Source: Argyresthia goedartella (Eukaryota; Arthropoda; Insecta; Lepidoptera; Argyresthiidae). Taken from it: DNA of 64,000 bases. The stretch's first letter is position 1, and each line of letters opens with the position of its first letter. Both the position numbers and the translations under genes were made by a program. The DNA lies in contig OX463810.1 in NCBI GenBank assembly GCA_949825045.1, positions 33,304,201 to 33,368,200 on the forward strand, written 5' to 3'. Shown here in pieces: positions 43,755-54,248 of this stretch. The notes under the pieces are model-generated. The model searched no databases. It saw nothing but the letters and a program-made list of their open reading frames with translations, and had not been told where the DNA came from.

Positions 43755-43862
43755 CACATTCCAACACATTGCCTCTAGCCCCACAGTAGGATACCGTGTC
43801 GTAGGGACCACAAACAGCGAGGTCTCACACGTATAAACATCCAAACCCTGTAGATTTATTTT
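43755..43862 (-). mobile_element. SINE type A fragment (minus strand)
   Basis: CACATTGCCTCTAGCCCCAC, GGATACCGTGTCGTAGGGAC and CATCCAAACCCTG follow the order of the type A body; the tRNA-like head is absent. Confidence 0.6.
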
Positions 43863-44290
43863 CTTCCAACCCAATCTCTATTCACTTTCGCGTGGGAAAT
43901 TGGGAAACAACCTTGAGATACGCGAAAAGATGTCTCCATTTGAAAACGTCTTTGCTCACGACGCAATACCGACTGCTGAGGTCCTCTGATAAGGCTCTGC
44001 CAAGGGATCCAAGGCAATATACCATCTTCATGAAAGCACAAATTGGCCTGCTGAAGTAGCGCAATTTCCTCCCTCATTTGGAGGCTGCGTGACGTCAGAT
44101 TGTGCCGGAAATGAAATTATATTTCTTTGTCCTTCAGATGGATCCATTACCGAAGGAACCGATACTCTTGTAACATACATTAGTTCCCCATTCCTGTCAA
44201 ATATAATATCGCATCTCGGTATAACTTTTTCCGTAAACGCTTATCTAAAGGTGTTCAAACCTGCGCATCGGAGATAACCTACGGATACAT
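43863..44290. other. SDH upstream region, no gene supported
   Basis: Short overlapping ORFs on both strands have no motif. This interval would hold distal SDH control sequence. Confidence 0.4.
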
Positions 44291-44296
44291 AATGGA

Positions 44297-44330
44297 TATT
44301 TATTAAGGGCTTGGAGCGATGGTTCAGTCA
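44297..44330 (+). promoter_or_regulatory. Candidate SDH core promoter
   Basis: TATTTATTA at 44297-44305 lies about 29 bp before the A of TCAGTCAGTT (44324-44333), which matches the arthropod initiator TCAGT. The spacing is that of a TATA-plus-initiator promoter. A start near 44326 would give a 60-nt 5' UTR before the ATG at 44386. Confidence 0.4.
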
Positions 44331-44385
44331 GTTGATAATTGTCAGTTGTTTCGTATGCACGCGCGGACTACCAACACAAAACACC

Positions 44386-46010
44386 ATGTCTCAAGACAAT
44401 CTAACTGCGATGCTTTACAAGACCAAGGATCTTAAAATGATCCAAACACCGATTCCCGAAATATCAGATGATCAGGTGCTCCTGCGGATGGACTGTGTCG
44501 GAATCTGCGGCTCGGACGTGCACTACTGGCAGACCGGCGCCTGCGGGCACTTCCTCCTCAAGGACCCCATGGTCATGGGCCACGAGGCCTCGGGAGTTGT
44601 TGCCAAAATCGGTGCCAAAGTCAAGAACCTGAAGCCAGGCGACCGAGTCGCCATTGAGCCTGGTGTGCCGTGTCGTTACTGCGAGTTCTGCAAGAGCGGA
44701 AGATACCATCTGTGTCCGGACATCGAGTTTTGTGCGACGCCGCCCTACCACGGGAACCTGGTGCGGTATTACTTCTTCTTGATAATCTTCTCACGCACCC
44801 TTTCTGGGGCGTGGGGAGTCGGGGTCAGGTCGACGGACCTCTTCCCGAAGAATCGCCTCTGTCCACTCCTGTGGACAGGTCATCGGATGGCCCCTGCGGG
44901 CGGTGGTCTTGATGTGGCGCTGGTGTGCAGTGGGTGATCGCCGGCTAGGCAACCAGGTCGCGTGGCAGGCGGCGGCGGTCGGGCGGGCGCGCGTGGTGCG
45001 GCGCCAATTCGGCGATGTGCGGAAGATGTGAAGCATCCGCACGCGCGAACATGCCCTTCGCCAGCCTCTGGACAAACTGGTCCACGGTTTCCCATCTTAG
45101 GTCCCTCTGGATTGTCGCGTTCCTCACGTAGCGGGGGGCGCCGACGATGGTACGCAGAGAGAGGTTCTCTTTGGCTCGGAGTCTCCGTTTGTTCGTCTCC
45201 GAGCACAGGGCGTACCAAGCCGGAGCCGCGTAGGTGAGGCGGGATCTCACGTAGGTCTTGTAGATCCCGAGCTTCGCCCTCAGAGGGAGGCTGGAGAACG
45301 GGAACCTGGTGCGGTATTATAAGCATGCCGCTGACTTTTGCTACAAACTCCCCGACCACGTCACAATGGAGGAAGGCGCCCTCCTAGAACCGCTCTCAGT
45401 CGGTATCCACGCGTGTCGGCGCGGCGGCGTCACGGCAGGCGACACTGTGCTGATCCTGGGCGCAGGGCCGATTGGCCTGGTGACGCTGCTGTCGGCGAAG
45501 GCTATGGGCGCTGCGAGAGTTATTATTACTGATATACTCCAGTCTCGTCTCGACTTTGCGAAGCAGATCGGCGCTGACGCAACTCTCCTGGTCACGAAGG
45601 ACGTGAGCGAAGCCGAGATGGTGCGACGAGTGCACGAGACGCTTGGCTGCCACCCGGATGTGTCGATTGATGCCAGCAGCGCGCAGGCGACCGTCAGGCT
45701 GGCTTTGTTGGCGACCAAGTCGGGCGGCGTGGCAGTCCTGGTCGGCATGGGCAGTCCGGAGCTGACGGTGCCGCTGGCGGGCGCTGTCGCCAGGGAGGTG
45801 GACATTCGAGGCATCTTCCGATATGTCAACGAGTACCCCATCGCACTTGCTATGGTGTCGAGCGGTAAGATCAACGTGAAGCCGCTAGTATCGCACCACT
45901 TCGCTATGGAAGACACCCTGAAGGCATACGAGACAGCGAGGCAGGGGCTCGGCATCAAAGTCATGATTCACGTGCAGCCAAGGGACGCGAACAACCCGAA
46001 GAAGTTCTAA
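44386..46010 (+). pseudogene. SDH: Sorbitol dehydrogenase, intronless, interrupted by a LINE
   Basis: Zinc-dependent medium-chain dehydrogenase that would convert sorbitol to fructose with NAD+ in the cytosol. The reading frame is 44386-44771 plus 45320-46010; without the insert it is 358 codons, normal for the family. Seen: catalytic zinc ligands C41 (GICGSD), H66 (GHEASG) and E152 (LLEPLSVG), structural zinc cysteines 96, 99, 102 and 110, and the nucleotide-binding GAGPIGLV. The start MSQDNL has a CACC context. The insert shifts frame and stops translation after 50-odd foreign residues. Apart from this, no stop or frameshift is present, so the break is recent. The gene has no introns, as in a retrocopy or a naturally intronless paralogue. 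Confidence 0.88.
44772..45297 (-). mobile_element. 5'-truncated Jockey-like LINE inserted in SDH
   Basis: 526 bp, antisense to SDH. Minus-strand frame 44945-45250 and upstream encodes LRAKLGIYKTYVRSRLTYAA, NLSLRTIVGAPRYVRN and FVQRLAKGMFARADA, the C-terminal end of a Jockey-type RT protein, followed by a short 3' UTR. A perfect 22-bp direct repeat (core CGGGAACCTGGTGCGGTATT) flanks it at 44750-44771 and 45298-45319. Removing one repeat and the insert restores the SDH frame exactly (548 bp offset). Confidence 0.9.
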
Positions 46011-46052
46011 CACGGGAATGAATAATTAAGAAAACTAAGTATCCACGGCGAT

Positions 46053-46063
46053 AGAAAAAAAAA
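46053..46063 (+). other. A-tract downstream of SDH
   Basis: Nine A residues 45 bp after the stop, with AATAAT about 34 bp before them. They could be the remnant of a retrocopy poly(A) tail or chance; no flanking duplication was found. Confidence 0.25.
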
Positions 46064-46974
46064 CACCGGGTCTATCGGCCTGTTGAGTTTGTTATGTAAG
46101 ACGAACACAAAATGTTGTTGTTGTAAATATGGTGGGTTGACCCAACTGCCAGCCCTATAGGATAACATCGTAATGATCTTGTCGTCTGATTGAAAATGCT
46201 TATAAGAATATTATATTAGCATTTCCACGAATATCGTACATAGGTACTAGATTTGTTTCAGTAATTTATATTAATTAGCGGCATTCGAATGAATACCAAC
46301 CCGAATCTTTCCTAACTACCCACGTCCACATTCCCACAACAAGGACACTCAAGTTTCAAGCCGAGTTGGCTTTTAACACTAGACTGTAGATTAACTTCAC
46401 TTCACTGCTTTTAATTCCGAGAACAAAGGGTTTCAAGACCACTGTATAAAGCTGTTCATACAATATCTGGACATTCCTTTGTCTAAGAATCTGAAACTAA
46501 GACTTAGATACTCTTGTTTTAACAAGAATTGGTGGTTTTAAAGATACCACTTATATACGATATGACTGCATTCAACCAGATCGAACTGTATATTAAGCCT
46601 TAGACATTATTTCCCTTCCCATTTCGAAATGGAATTCCGGCATTCATAACAACATACTTTTTCCGACTTCTGAGCTAAAAATAGCACCTTCGCCGCCTGA
46701 TTTTGGGTTCTCAAGCGGAAAAATTCTATTCCTAACTCGTTCGAAAAGGCTTTTTACGAACCTCGCTACGACCCCGCTTTCGACTCGTGCCGTAAACTTC
46801 CCGGTTCGTAAGTATAAGCCTTTACGTACTCGTGGGAAATGTACTATTGTTTTTTATTTACTCTATCGATTGATACCGGTTTTATCCCAGGCCGCGGAAA
46901 AGATTTCCGAAATGGTGGACAGTAAGGAATGGCAAAACAATTTCATGCTCTGTGAATTGCTCTTTAGTAAATAT
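46064..46974. other. Nothing recognised
   Basis: No motif-bearing ORF. A short stretch at 46735-46830 carries near-inverted ACGAACC / GGTTCGTAAGTA motifs; its identity is unknown. Confidence 0.4.
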
Positions 46975-47325
46975 GATGATCACCAAAATAATTTTTTGGC
47001 TCCCCAAAATGGGTAAATGCTATCCAAAATGAGTTAATGATCACCAAAACTTGCAGAAAATATCAGGGCAAAATACTGCGGTAGCTTAGGTGAAGAGTAA
47101 AGAGGGTGAGCGAAGCGAAGCCCCCCTTTATCCTTCGTGTTAGGTTGCACATGTAAAAACAACAAAAAATACTTCAAACTTAAGTACACAAAACTTAAAA
47201 AGATGTTTGGTGATCATTTATCCAAACACAATTTAGTGTTCGTTTACTAATTCTGGCGGTCGTTTCGAATTTATTGGTAGTAAAATAGGTGCGTTTTTGG
47301 TGATCGTTTAAACTTAAGCCCATGT
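46975..47325 (-). repeat. Dispersed repeat family B, copy 2
   Basis: Reverse-complement match to 4612-5000 over GATCACCAAA, the TATTTTGCC / TACCGCAGTATTTTGCC part, CTTCGCTCACC and GTTTAAACGATCACC. It lacks the two palindromes of copy 1, having only single arms (TTTTGTGTACTTAAG). Confidence 0.65.
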
Positions 47326-47465
47326 AAATAATGCATGCAACGTCGTCATGGCAACCCACGTGCTCTAATGGCATTATGGACGTACAACATAGATCTTAGG
47401 TGGATCGGAAATTAAATGCCGCCGACTGCACAGTCGATTAGTGCATTGGTAGTAACAGTAACACC

Positions 47466-47740
47466 TCAGTAAACGCAATCACAACCGTCATGTTTCTGTT
47501 TAACCCCACAGACCCCACAGTCGTCATGCCAAGTGGATAATGATGACGAACCACTGCTGCAATCATAGCTCTGGCCCTGGCCAGCTTGTCGCACGGAGAT
47601 GAGGACTTTCCTAAGTAGGCCAATTTGTGGCATTGTAACTTCCTCAATATGGTAGCATCGTCGTGATGACATCTTCATATGTCCGTAGATGTGGCGATCG
47701 GCCAGCCCCTTGTCACGCAATGCTACCTATTAGATAAAAC
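47466..47740 (-). other. Unrecognised minus-strand reading frame, Cys-rich end
   Basis: Frame of about 85 codons containing HIYGHMKMSSRRCYHIEE, IGLLRKVLISVRQAGQGQS and a Cys-rich end (DDCGVCGVKQKHDGCDCVY, then stop). On the minus strand it is preceded by TTTTATCTAATAG, which could be a splice acceptor. I do not recognise the family. It may be a terminal exon, an old repeat or chance; composition is less AT-rich than the flanks. Confidence 0.2.
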
Positions 47741-47826
47741 ACTGTCCCAGTATGCCAGTTTTCTTTCTGTTCGATATATTTTCTTATCGTATATCGATAT
47801 GTAAAAATGCACATCTCGATAGGTAA

Positions 47827-48309
47827 GTCGCATTTAGTTGGTTAAATCAGACACTTAACTAACTCTCTAGACCGTTAATTAAATATCGACGTTTAACCAA
47901 GTCACTAAAATTCCGTCAGACAAGTGAGTGAACGAAACATTTAACGAATTGTCTAAACGTTCCTAGGCAACAAGACAGATACAATATAAATATTTTTTTA
48001 TGTGTACTTAAGAGTATGTTTTAAGTATCTTTTGTTTTTCTTACATGTTCAACCTAACACAAAGGATAAAGGTGGCTTCGCTTCGCTCACCCCCTTTACC
48101 CCTCACCTAAACTACCGGAATGTTTTGCCCTGATATAAGCTGGGCAGATCAGCTGTTGTCGTGACGCCGGCTTTAGGTAAGACAGTTTGTTAAACATTTT
48201 CGACGATGCTTTATTTAAATCAAAATGCTAGTGACTTGGTTAAACGTCGGTATCTCATTAACGGTCTAGAGAGTTAGTTAAGTGTCTGATTTAACCAACC
48301 AACTGCGAC
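47827..48309. mobile_element. Element with 81-bp inverted ends carrying family B sequence
   Basis: Left arm 47827-47907 (GTCGCATTTAGTTGGTTAAA ...) and right arm 48229-48309 are inverted copies with few mismatches, sharing CAGACACTTAACTAACTCTC and a TAGACCGTTAAT core. Weaker symmetry continues inward. AGGTA occurs next to both ends (47821-47825 and 48310-48314) and may be a target duplication. The centre (47995-48150) is a piece of dispersed family B. Confidence 0.75.
47995..48150 (+). repeat. Dispersed repeat family B, copy 3 (partial)
   Basis: TGTTCAACCTAACAC, GCTTCGCTTCGCTCACCCCC and ATGTTTTGCCCTGATAT match copies 1 and 2 in order. It lies between the 81-bp inverted arms. Confidence 0.6.
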
Positions 48310-48772
48310 AGGTACACTGATTCATACATACGGGAATAGTCGCATTGATCCCTTAGTAAGGCAAGGGGAAATATATTCCCACCAAATGATCAGCTTTATG
48401 GCTTGGCCATAAAGTCCAAAACCAGTTAAAATTCTGCATACTAAGGCTGGATTAAGGGTTAAGGGTTATATCATAGTAGAACGAACGTAATATTTAAGAC
48501 GTACTAGATAAGAAGTCATAAAGATTAGACGAGAACACAACTGAATCCCTACCCTAAGCATATCGGGAGGTACATCTGTAATCAGCATAACTCATGATCA
48601 GTTTCCGGGTCTGTGGTATTATCAGTGGAGACTTTCATATTCGTGCTGCTGTTGTGGGAATGCCCTTATTCCCACGATAGTACCTATCCATTTGTGCAAT
48701 ACTAGAGTATGAGAGTAGAATAAGAGTTTAACCTGATGTCTCGGAAATTGTCACGCAAAGCAACGTCATTCT
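48310..48772. other. Nothing recognised
   Basis: No coding or repeat signal that I can support. Confidence 0.4.
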
Positions 48773-48985
48773 CAGTTATGTACCATACACCTACAGTGCG
48801 GTCTCTGTAACTTTATGTACCATACACCTCAGTTATGTACCATACACCTACAGTGCGGTCTCTGTAACTTTATGTACCATACACCTCAGTTATGTACCAT
48901 ACACCTACAGTGCGGTCTCTGTAACTTTATGTACCATACACCTCAGTTATGTACCATACACCTACAGTGCGGTCTCTGTAACTTT
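48773..48985. repeat. 57-bp tandem repeat, almost four units
   Basis: Units start at 48773, 48830, 48887 and 48944, containing CAGTTATGTACCATACACCT and ACAGTGCGGTCTCTGTAACT, with almost no mismatch. The period is 19 codons, which keeps a 96-codon ORF open; that ORF is an artefact. Confidence 0.9.
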
Positions 48986-50040
48986 AGCACTCGACACCTC
49001 TCGGTTTTAGTCGCTGAAAGTAATCAAGATGTCCTTATAGTAACTTACTATTTGGCACAGAGGTGTATCATGGAGTATAAGGTATATACTAAGGGAAAAA
49101 TCTGAGAACAATTAATGACAGTTAGAGAAAAGTTCGCCTTAGCCTTTCTAATTTGTATGTATACAATTGTTTTGTGCAATAAAGTGTAAAATATCAATTG
49201 ATTAACTATTAAAAGTAATCAAAAAGCCTGGAAGTATGAAGCGGTAGTCGTATTGTACAACAGTAAATAATGTTCAGAAGACCTCGCGGTTATCAATGCT
49301 AAGGAAGGAAGTACTGTAACTATAGGCAGTTCAACTCGAACATACCTTTATATTACAGCAATGACAAGCAATAAAAGGTACAACTGGTTGTTGGCAATTT
49401 TTCCTGTCAGTTGTCCGTTGAGGAAAACGTTTGGCATACTTGCAACCAAAACGATACTCAGAATATAGAATGCCGAATCACTTGGACTCTTGAATCTTGT
49501 TCTTTTAGATGTCCTACTCTGGATCAAAATATATATAGATAGCGTCACGCCGTTTCCCATATGGGGTGGCAAAAGCACAGTAATTCCATGTCTTACCAGA
49601 TATTCAGAAGTCCATTTATAGGGTTCCGTACACGAAGCGTCTAAATGGAGCCATATTGCTGCCACTCAAGTTACCGTCTGTCCGTCGTCTGTGACACAGG
49701 TGTTACGGCCACACGGTTACAGCTGCAGTCTTCAAATTATCACAGTATAAGCATCTTGTTGAGCTTAAGCTACACAAATTGACATTTTTTTGAAATGTTT
49801 TTAAGAGGGGCTCTCATACAGCTGAAAAAACCTATTCCATCGAGCGGGTTATCGTTGGTTAGAGCAAGATGGGTAGAGAAATGCAATATTTTTTGTTTTA
49901 CAAGATATTGGAAAACATAGGAATGGGAGGCACCAAAGCCAACTTTCTTTACAAAAAAAATTCCGAAGATTTTTAACTTCCCACTGACCTATGAACTTGA
50001 AATTTGGTGATAATGTTACATACATTTTAGTCACTTTTTA
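48986..50040. other. No gene supported
   Basis: AT-rich. It has a GGGTTCCGTAC motif (49620-49632) and a GCGTCACGCCGTTTCCCATA motif (49540-49560), both echoing dispersed repeats elsewhere in the window. Confidence 0.4.
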
Positions 50041-50297
50041 ATAATAATAATACCTTATAATACCTTGGACACTAATTACATACATTGATCTAGCCCCAAA
50101 CTAGGATTCCCAGTATCTGGGGTACTAGACAACGATACACATACTTATATAGATAAATATTATGCTAAACAACCATGACTAGGGCACAAACATTCGTTCT
50201 CATCAAACAAATATTTGCCCCCACCGGGACACGAACCCGGGACCCTTGGCTTCGTAGGCAGGGTCACTGCCGACTCGACCATTCGGGTCGTCGACTA
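50041..50297 (-). mobile_element. tRNA-derived SINE, type B, copy 1
   Basis: On the minus strand it runs from a tRNA-like head (CGACCCGAATGGTCGAGTCG, B-box-like GGGTTCGTGTCCC at about 50230) through GGGGGCAAATATTTGTTTGA to a TAATAA-rich tail at 50041. Matches 51673-51929 closely. Confidence 0.75.
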
Positions 50298-50362
50298 TAA
50301 TATAATACAATAAATATATAGATAAATCAGATTTTTTCGTTGAAATTCCCTCATTTATATTC

Positions 50363-50420
50363 TACATTTGGTACGGAACCCTAGATGTGCGAAGTCCGAC
50401 ACGCACTTAGCCGGTTTTTT
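50363..50420 (+). repeat. Dispersed repeat end (GGTACGGAACCCT)
   Basis: GGTACGGAACCCTAGATGTG followed by CGAAGTCCGACACGCACTTA and GCCGG matches 17103-17160 and in part 57209-57250. Common in lepidopteran genomes as I recall; the parent element is not identified. Confidence 0.55.
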
Positions 50421-50699
50421 GTATCAGGTGACTGACTCACAGCCGCACAGCTCTGGGGATATGAAGGTATTCTCAAGATATCTTCCTGGCATATATCTTT
50501 CGCTTCCTCAACATTCATAAGCTCTTCATACATAGCTCGCCGGTAACGGGTAGTTTTTTTTTAAATATATCTTTATTTATTTATGCGATCAAAATAGAAG
50601 GGATGGTTCAACAATAATTTATATGGAGGAATGCTTTTATTCAGAGATAACTTTTAAATAATGTACCGGTGTACGTAGGTAGGTAAACCAACATCCCGA

Positions 50700-51143
50700 T
50701 AAACTCTAATAGTAGTTTATGTGACTGATACTTATTGGAGGGCATTCAAACTCGCCTTCGGCTCGTTTCATAATAGTATCACTCGAGAGTTTAAATGCCT
50801 AATTATGTACAGTTACATACACAAGTTATCTACACACATATCATAAGCTCTCTTTGATGTGTTCAGGAATCGCATGTTTGACCGGCATTGTGGCATTGAG
50901 TTGTTTAGCTTGTTCTGTAGTACCAACTTCACAGACAAAGAAGGGGCGGCACGCAGGCGGGCGTCGGCGTTCGAAATTTTGAATGTCATATATATTATAT
51001 AGAAAATTTACACATTATGGCCATAATGTTCGATATTCAGACAAGAAATTAGTTTTTACAAAGTAGTTTAACATTATGCTGATCGTAACGTACGGTTTTT
51101 GGACGCAGTAAAGAGGATTTATGATACGTGTGTAGATAAACAT
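50700..51143 (+). mobile_element. Repeat family A, copy 2
   Basis: Contains TAGTAGTTTATGTGACTG, CGCCTTCGGCTCGTTTCATA, CATAAGCTCTCTTTGATGTG, GCGTCGGCGTTCGAAATT and, at the other end, TTTATGATACGTGTGTAGAT. Reverse orientation relative to 12422-12926. The inverted ends (about 50829-50890 and 51075-51142) and the central ACATTATGGCCATAATGT palindrome are conserved in position. Confidence 0.65.
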
Positions 51144-51672
51144 TTAAACTTCATCGATGATAACTTAACTAGGCTTAACGTAGGTAACGTTATGTTAATT
51201 AAAAAATACTATTATACTGTCAAGCGCTTCGTTTGTGTAGGAAGGTGGATTTCAGCAATACATGTGGTTTTAAGTCATGTTGCTAGCTCATTACCGTAAT
51301 CAGATTCTGACAACGGTCCTGGAGATAGTAAGGTTTCCTCACAATATTTTCCATCGCCGTTAGGGCAGAAACAATAAACAAAACATAGCGCCACCCATTT
51401 CACCGTACGGGGTGACAGAAACACAGTGGCACCCGAGTTTAGCCGACATTCAATACTCCAGGAATATCATCGTTGGTGAAATCGCTGGACCCAGGGACAC
51501 GGAGGGAACCTGGCCACATCCGCTGTTACACACACGACTGTAACTAACTACCGTATTACTATTCATGACTACGTGATTTATGCATCCCAGTTGTCCCGGC
51601 CGTGCGCGACAGACACCGGCCATACAACGCAGGCGTGTGCGCTTAACAGCTTCAACATATTTATTGATAGTA
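51144..51672. other. No gene supported
   Basis: Faint similarity of 51145-51300 and 50635-50690 to 55165-55500 suggests that family A sits inside an older repeat. The ORF 51099-51299 has no motif. Confidence 0.35.
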
Positions 51673-51929
51673 CTAATAATAATACCATGGACACCATTTA
51701 CACAAATTGATCTAGTCCCAAACTAGGATTCCCTGTGTCTTGGGTACTAGACAACGATACACATATGTACTTGTATAGTTAAATATTACACTTAGATGGA
51801 TAAACATCCATGACTAGGGTACCAACATCCGTTCTCATCAAACAAATATTTGCCCCCACCGGGACTCGAACCCGGAACCCATGGCTTCGAAGGCAGGGTC
51901 ACTGCCGACTCAGCCATTCGGGTCGTCGA
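51673..51929 (-). mobile_element. tRNA-derived SINE, type B, copy 2
   Basis: Complete match to copy 1, with a canonical B box GGGTTCGAGTCCC on the minus strand at about 51860. Immediately beyond the head is a 13-bp hairpin, GAAGATGTCGATA (51934-51946) with TATCGACATCTTC (51962-51974). Confidence 0.78.
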
Positions 51930-52117
51930 AGATGAAGATGTCGATAATATTATTCAATTGCTATCGACATCTTCAACACACTTGATAACAGTAACATAAG
52001 GGGGAGTCCTCATTAAATATCACCTGTGCCAGATTCATAAAAAATAAGTGGGTCACATAAGTAGGTAATTCATTCAACACGGTTCTATAAAACATAACGA
52101 AAAATTAATGCAATGGT

Positions 52118-53316
52118 TCTTTATTCTTTATTCTTTATTGCATAGATAATATAAAGTTACAGACAATTAAAAGTAATGTAATAAGCAAAGGCGAGCTTAT
52201 CTCTAAAAAGAGATTTCTTCCAGCAAACCTAGGCAGGACAGGAGAGTTAATTATACTGGAAAGTCCTAGTTCGCAATAACACTATACATACGGACGCAAA
52301 TTACTTTAAAAATATATATAAACTATACCAAATATAAAATAAAAATATATATATATACTTCCACTACATAAAATACAATGTATAGCATGAACATACATAA
52401 ACTATAATAAATCATACATATACCTACATAAATATGGTACCATTTACGGAAGAGAAAGGAAATGCACTTTCAATCTTTTCTTAAAAGTGAAAATTGAGGG
52501 ACTTTCCCTAATAGCGCAGGGAAGTGCGTTCCACAGTCGGATTACCCTTAACCTAAACGAGTGTTCGTAAGCGGCAGTGTTATGCCGAGGAGTTGAAAGG
52601 AGAGACACCGTGTGGGATCTCGGATTGCTATCCCTGGAGAAAAGAAAGTCAAAACGTTGGCGTAGGTATGTGGGGTATCGGGGATTTCGCAAAATATTGA
52701 ACAGATAGGAGAGAATGTGCATGTCACGGCGAAGACGGATCGGAAGCCACTCCAGCTCCTTGCGATACTGGGAGACATGGTCATACTTGCGCAACCCGTA
52801 GATAAACCGAATCCCGAGATTTTGAAGTCGTTCGAGTTTGTTCAGTTGTTCTTCGTTCGCGCTGACCCAACAAACATCCGCATAGTCTATTAAAGGTAGT
52901 AGAAGGGACTGAGCAAGAGTGATTTTAGTCTGCCGTGGCAGGAAGTACTGCAATCTTCGTAGGGAGTGAAATGACGCAAAGACTCGTCTGCTGACCTCAC
53001 AAACATGGGGCGACCAGGACAGCAAGTTGTCAAATATAACCCCAAGATTCTTAGCTTTCTCACTGTAATTAATTATGGTACCATCATACAATACAGGATC
53101 GACGGGCGAATTCTGTAGCAAGTTAAGCGAATTCCGTGTACCCATAATCATGGCTTGAGATTTTCCCGGGTTGACTTGCAGCCCATATGAAATAGCCCAT
53201 TTCCTGATGTTGTCGAGGTCAGCATTCAACGCCTTTACAGTCAGATTCACATCACACGGAGACATCACATGGTTGTTAGGGTAATGGTAACATCGTAAAG
53301 AAATCTTCATTTCCAT
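52118..53316 (-). mobile_element. 5'-truncated LINE (3' half)
   Basis: Minus-strand element whose 3' end has repeated AATAAAG (52118-52140 on the plus strand reads CTTTATT repeats). Its 3' UTR includes the AAGGCGAGCTTATCTCTAAA block shared with 8020-8125. The ORF covers only the C-terminal part of ORF2; the catalytic RT core has been lost by 5' truncation near 53316. Confidence 0.8.
52444..53316 (-). pseudogene. LINE ORF2 C-terminal region (290 codons open)
   Basis: RT thumb and C-terminal domain: LNADLDNIRKWAISYGLQVN, PGKSQAMIMGTR, KNLGVIFDNLLSWSPHV, LLPLIDYADVCW, LNKLERLQNLGIRFIYGL and FRLRVIRLWNALPCAIRES are standard Jockey/CR1-type blocks. The frame has no stop over 290 codons, so the copy is young, but without the palm domain it cannot act. 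Confidence 0.85.
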
Positions 53317-53942
53317 AGTTGCAGAGATGAACTAATTATGCCTGCCAGTATAGAATAACTTGTCGTACAGTTCCACGTGGGTACAGCTGGGCATCTACCA
53401 CCCCATGTGGGAAATTGTTTAGTATTATCACTAGGTATGTACTGCATGCATCTCGCGTTCTTCCGGGAAGAGGTTACAAAAGACTACGGACCTACTTGTT
53501 ACGATCATGGTATACATCTCTCCCTTCCTGAACATTAAAAACATCATAATGTTCTTCATACCAGCTCGCCGGTTACGAGTACTTCTTGTTTGCCCCTTTC
53601 ACTATAAAAATGTAAAGGTAGTGTATTTATGTCGCCACCATGGGGCACAACCCGCTATCAGTAAGGTCATACCCCACCGTTTTTCACTATTAAGTCACTA
53701 ATATGGTGTTGGCTGACCTTTTTCTGTCACTATTTTATATCCTCTGGGAACTAATTAATACGATTATCGGAAACAGATGACCCAGGCAGAGATGGTGGGA
53801 CGCTATAGAGACCTACCATTTCATTACTTGTTTTAAAACTAAAATGCCAAAGATGTCCATCTTAGTGTGTTTATTTTCCAAACCTGGGAAAATTGGTACG
53901 TTCTAGTTTATGTATACTCGTCCTTGTATTACATTTATAGGA
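53317..53942. other. Nothing recognised
   Basis: No coding signal supported; it holds a CACCCCATGTGGGAAATTG motif echoing 49550 in inverse orientation. Confidence 0.4.
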
Positions 53943-54165
53943 GTGATCTAATAGTAGTTTGTGTGACTGTTACATATTGAAAGGCATTACAAATAAGAGT
54001 GTGGGTTCATGAAACGAGCCGACAGGCAAGTTCTGTAATAACATCACACGAGTGTTTTAATGCCGTAATTATGTGCATAGTACGGCAGTGATATACACTG
54101 CTTTAACCAAACACATATTATAAGCGCTCTATGATTTATTCAGGAACCGCTTGTTACGACCGGCT
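53943..54165 (+). repeat. Repeat family A, copy 3 (partial)
   Basis: TAATAGTAGTTTGTGTGACT, GGTTCATGAAACGAGCCGAC, CACACGAGTGTTTTAATGCC and TATTCAGGAACCGCTTG follow the order in copy 2; more diverged. A further short piece (TTTATGATATGTGTGTAGAT) is at 55104-55130. Confidence 0.55.
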
Positions 54166-54248
54166 TTATGACATAATATAACACGTTTCGAATAGAACGT
54201 CATCTCGACTGATATAAGAATTGAGGTCAAATCAAATTGCTTTGTTTT

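Noticed and set aside
44311..44385. Upstream in-frame extension of SDH as a signal peptide
   Set aside because: It starts from a non-ATG codon, overlaps the candidate initiator, and cytosolic SDH needs no signal; MSQDNL with CACC context is a better start.
45341..45964. 207-codon minus-strand ORF
   Set aside because: Antisense shadow of GC-rich SDH coding sequence; no motif.
48815..49105. 96-codon ORF with MYHTPQLCTIHLQCGLCNF repeats
   Set aside because: Follows from the 57-bp tandem repeat; no independent coding evidence.
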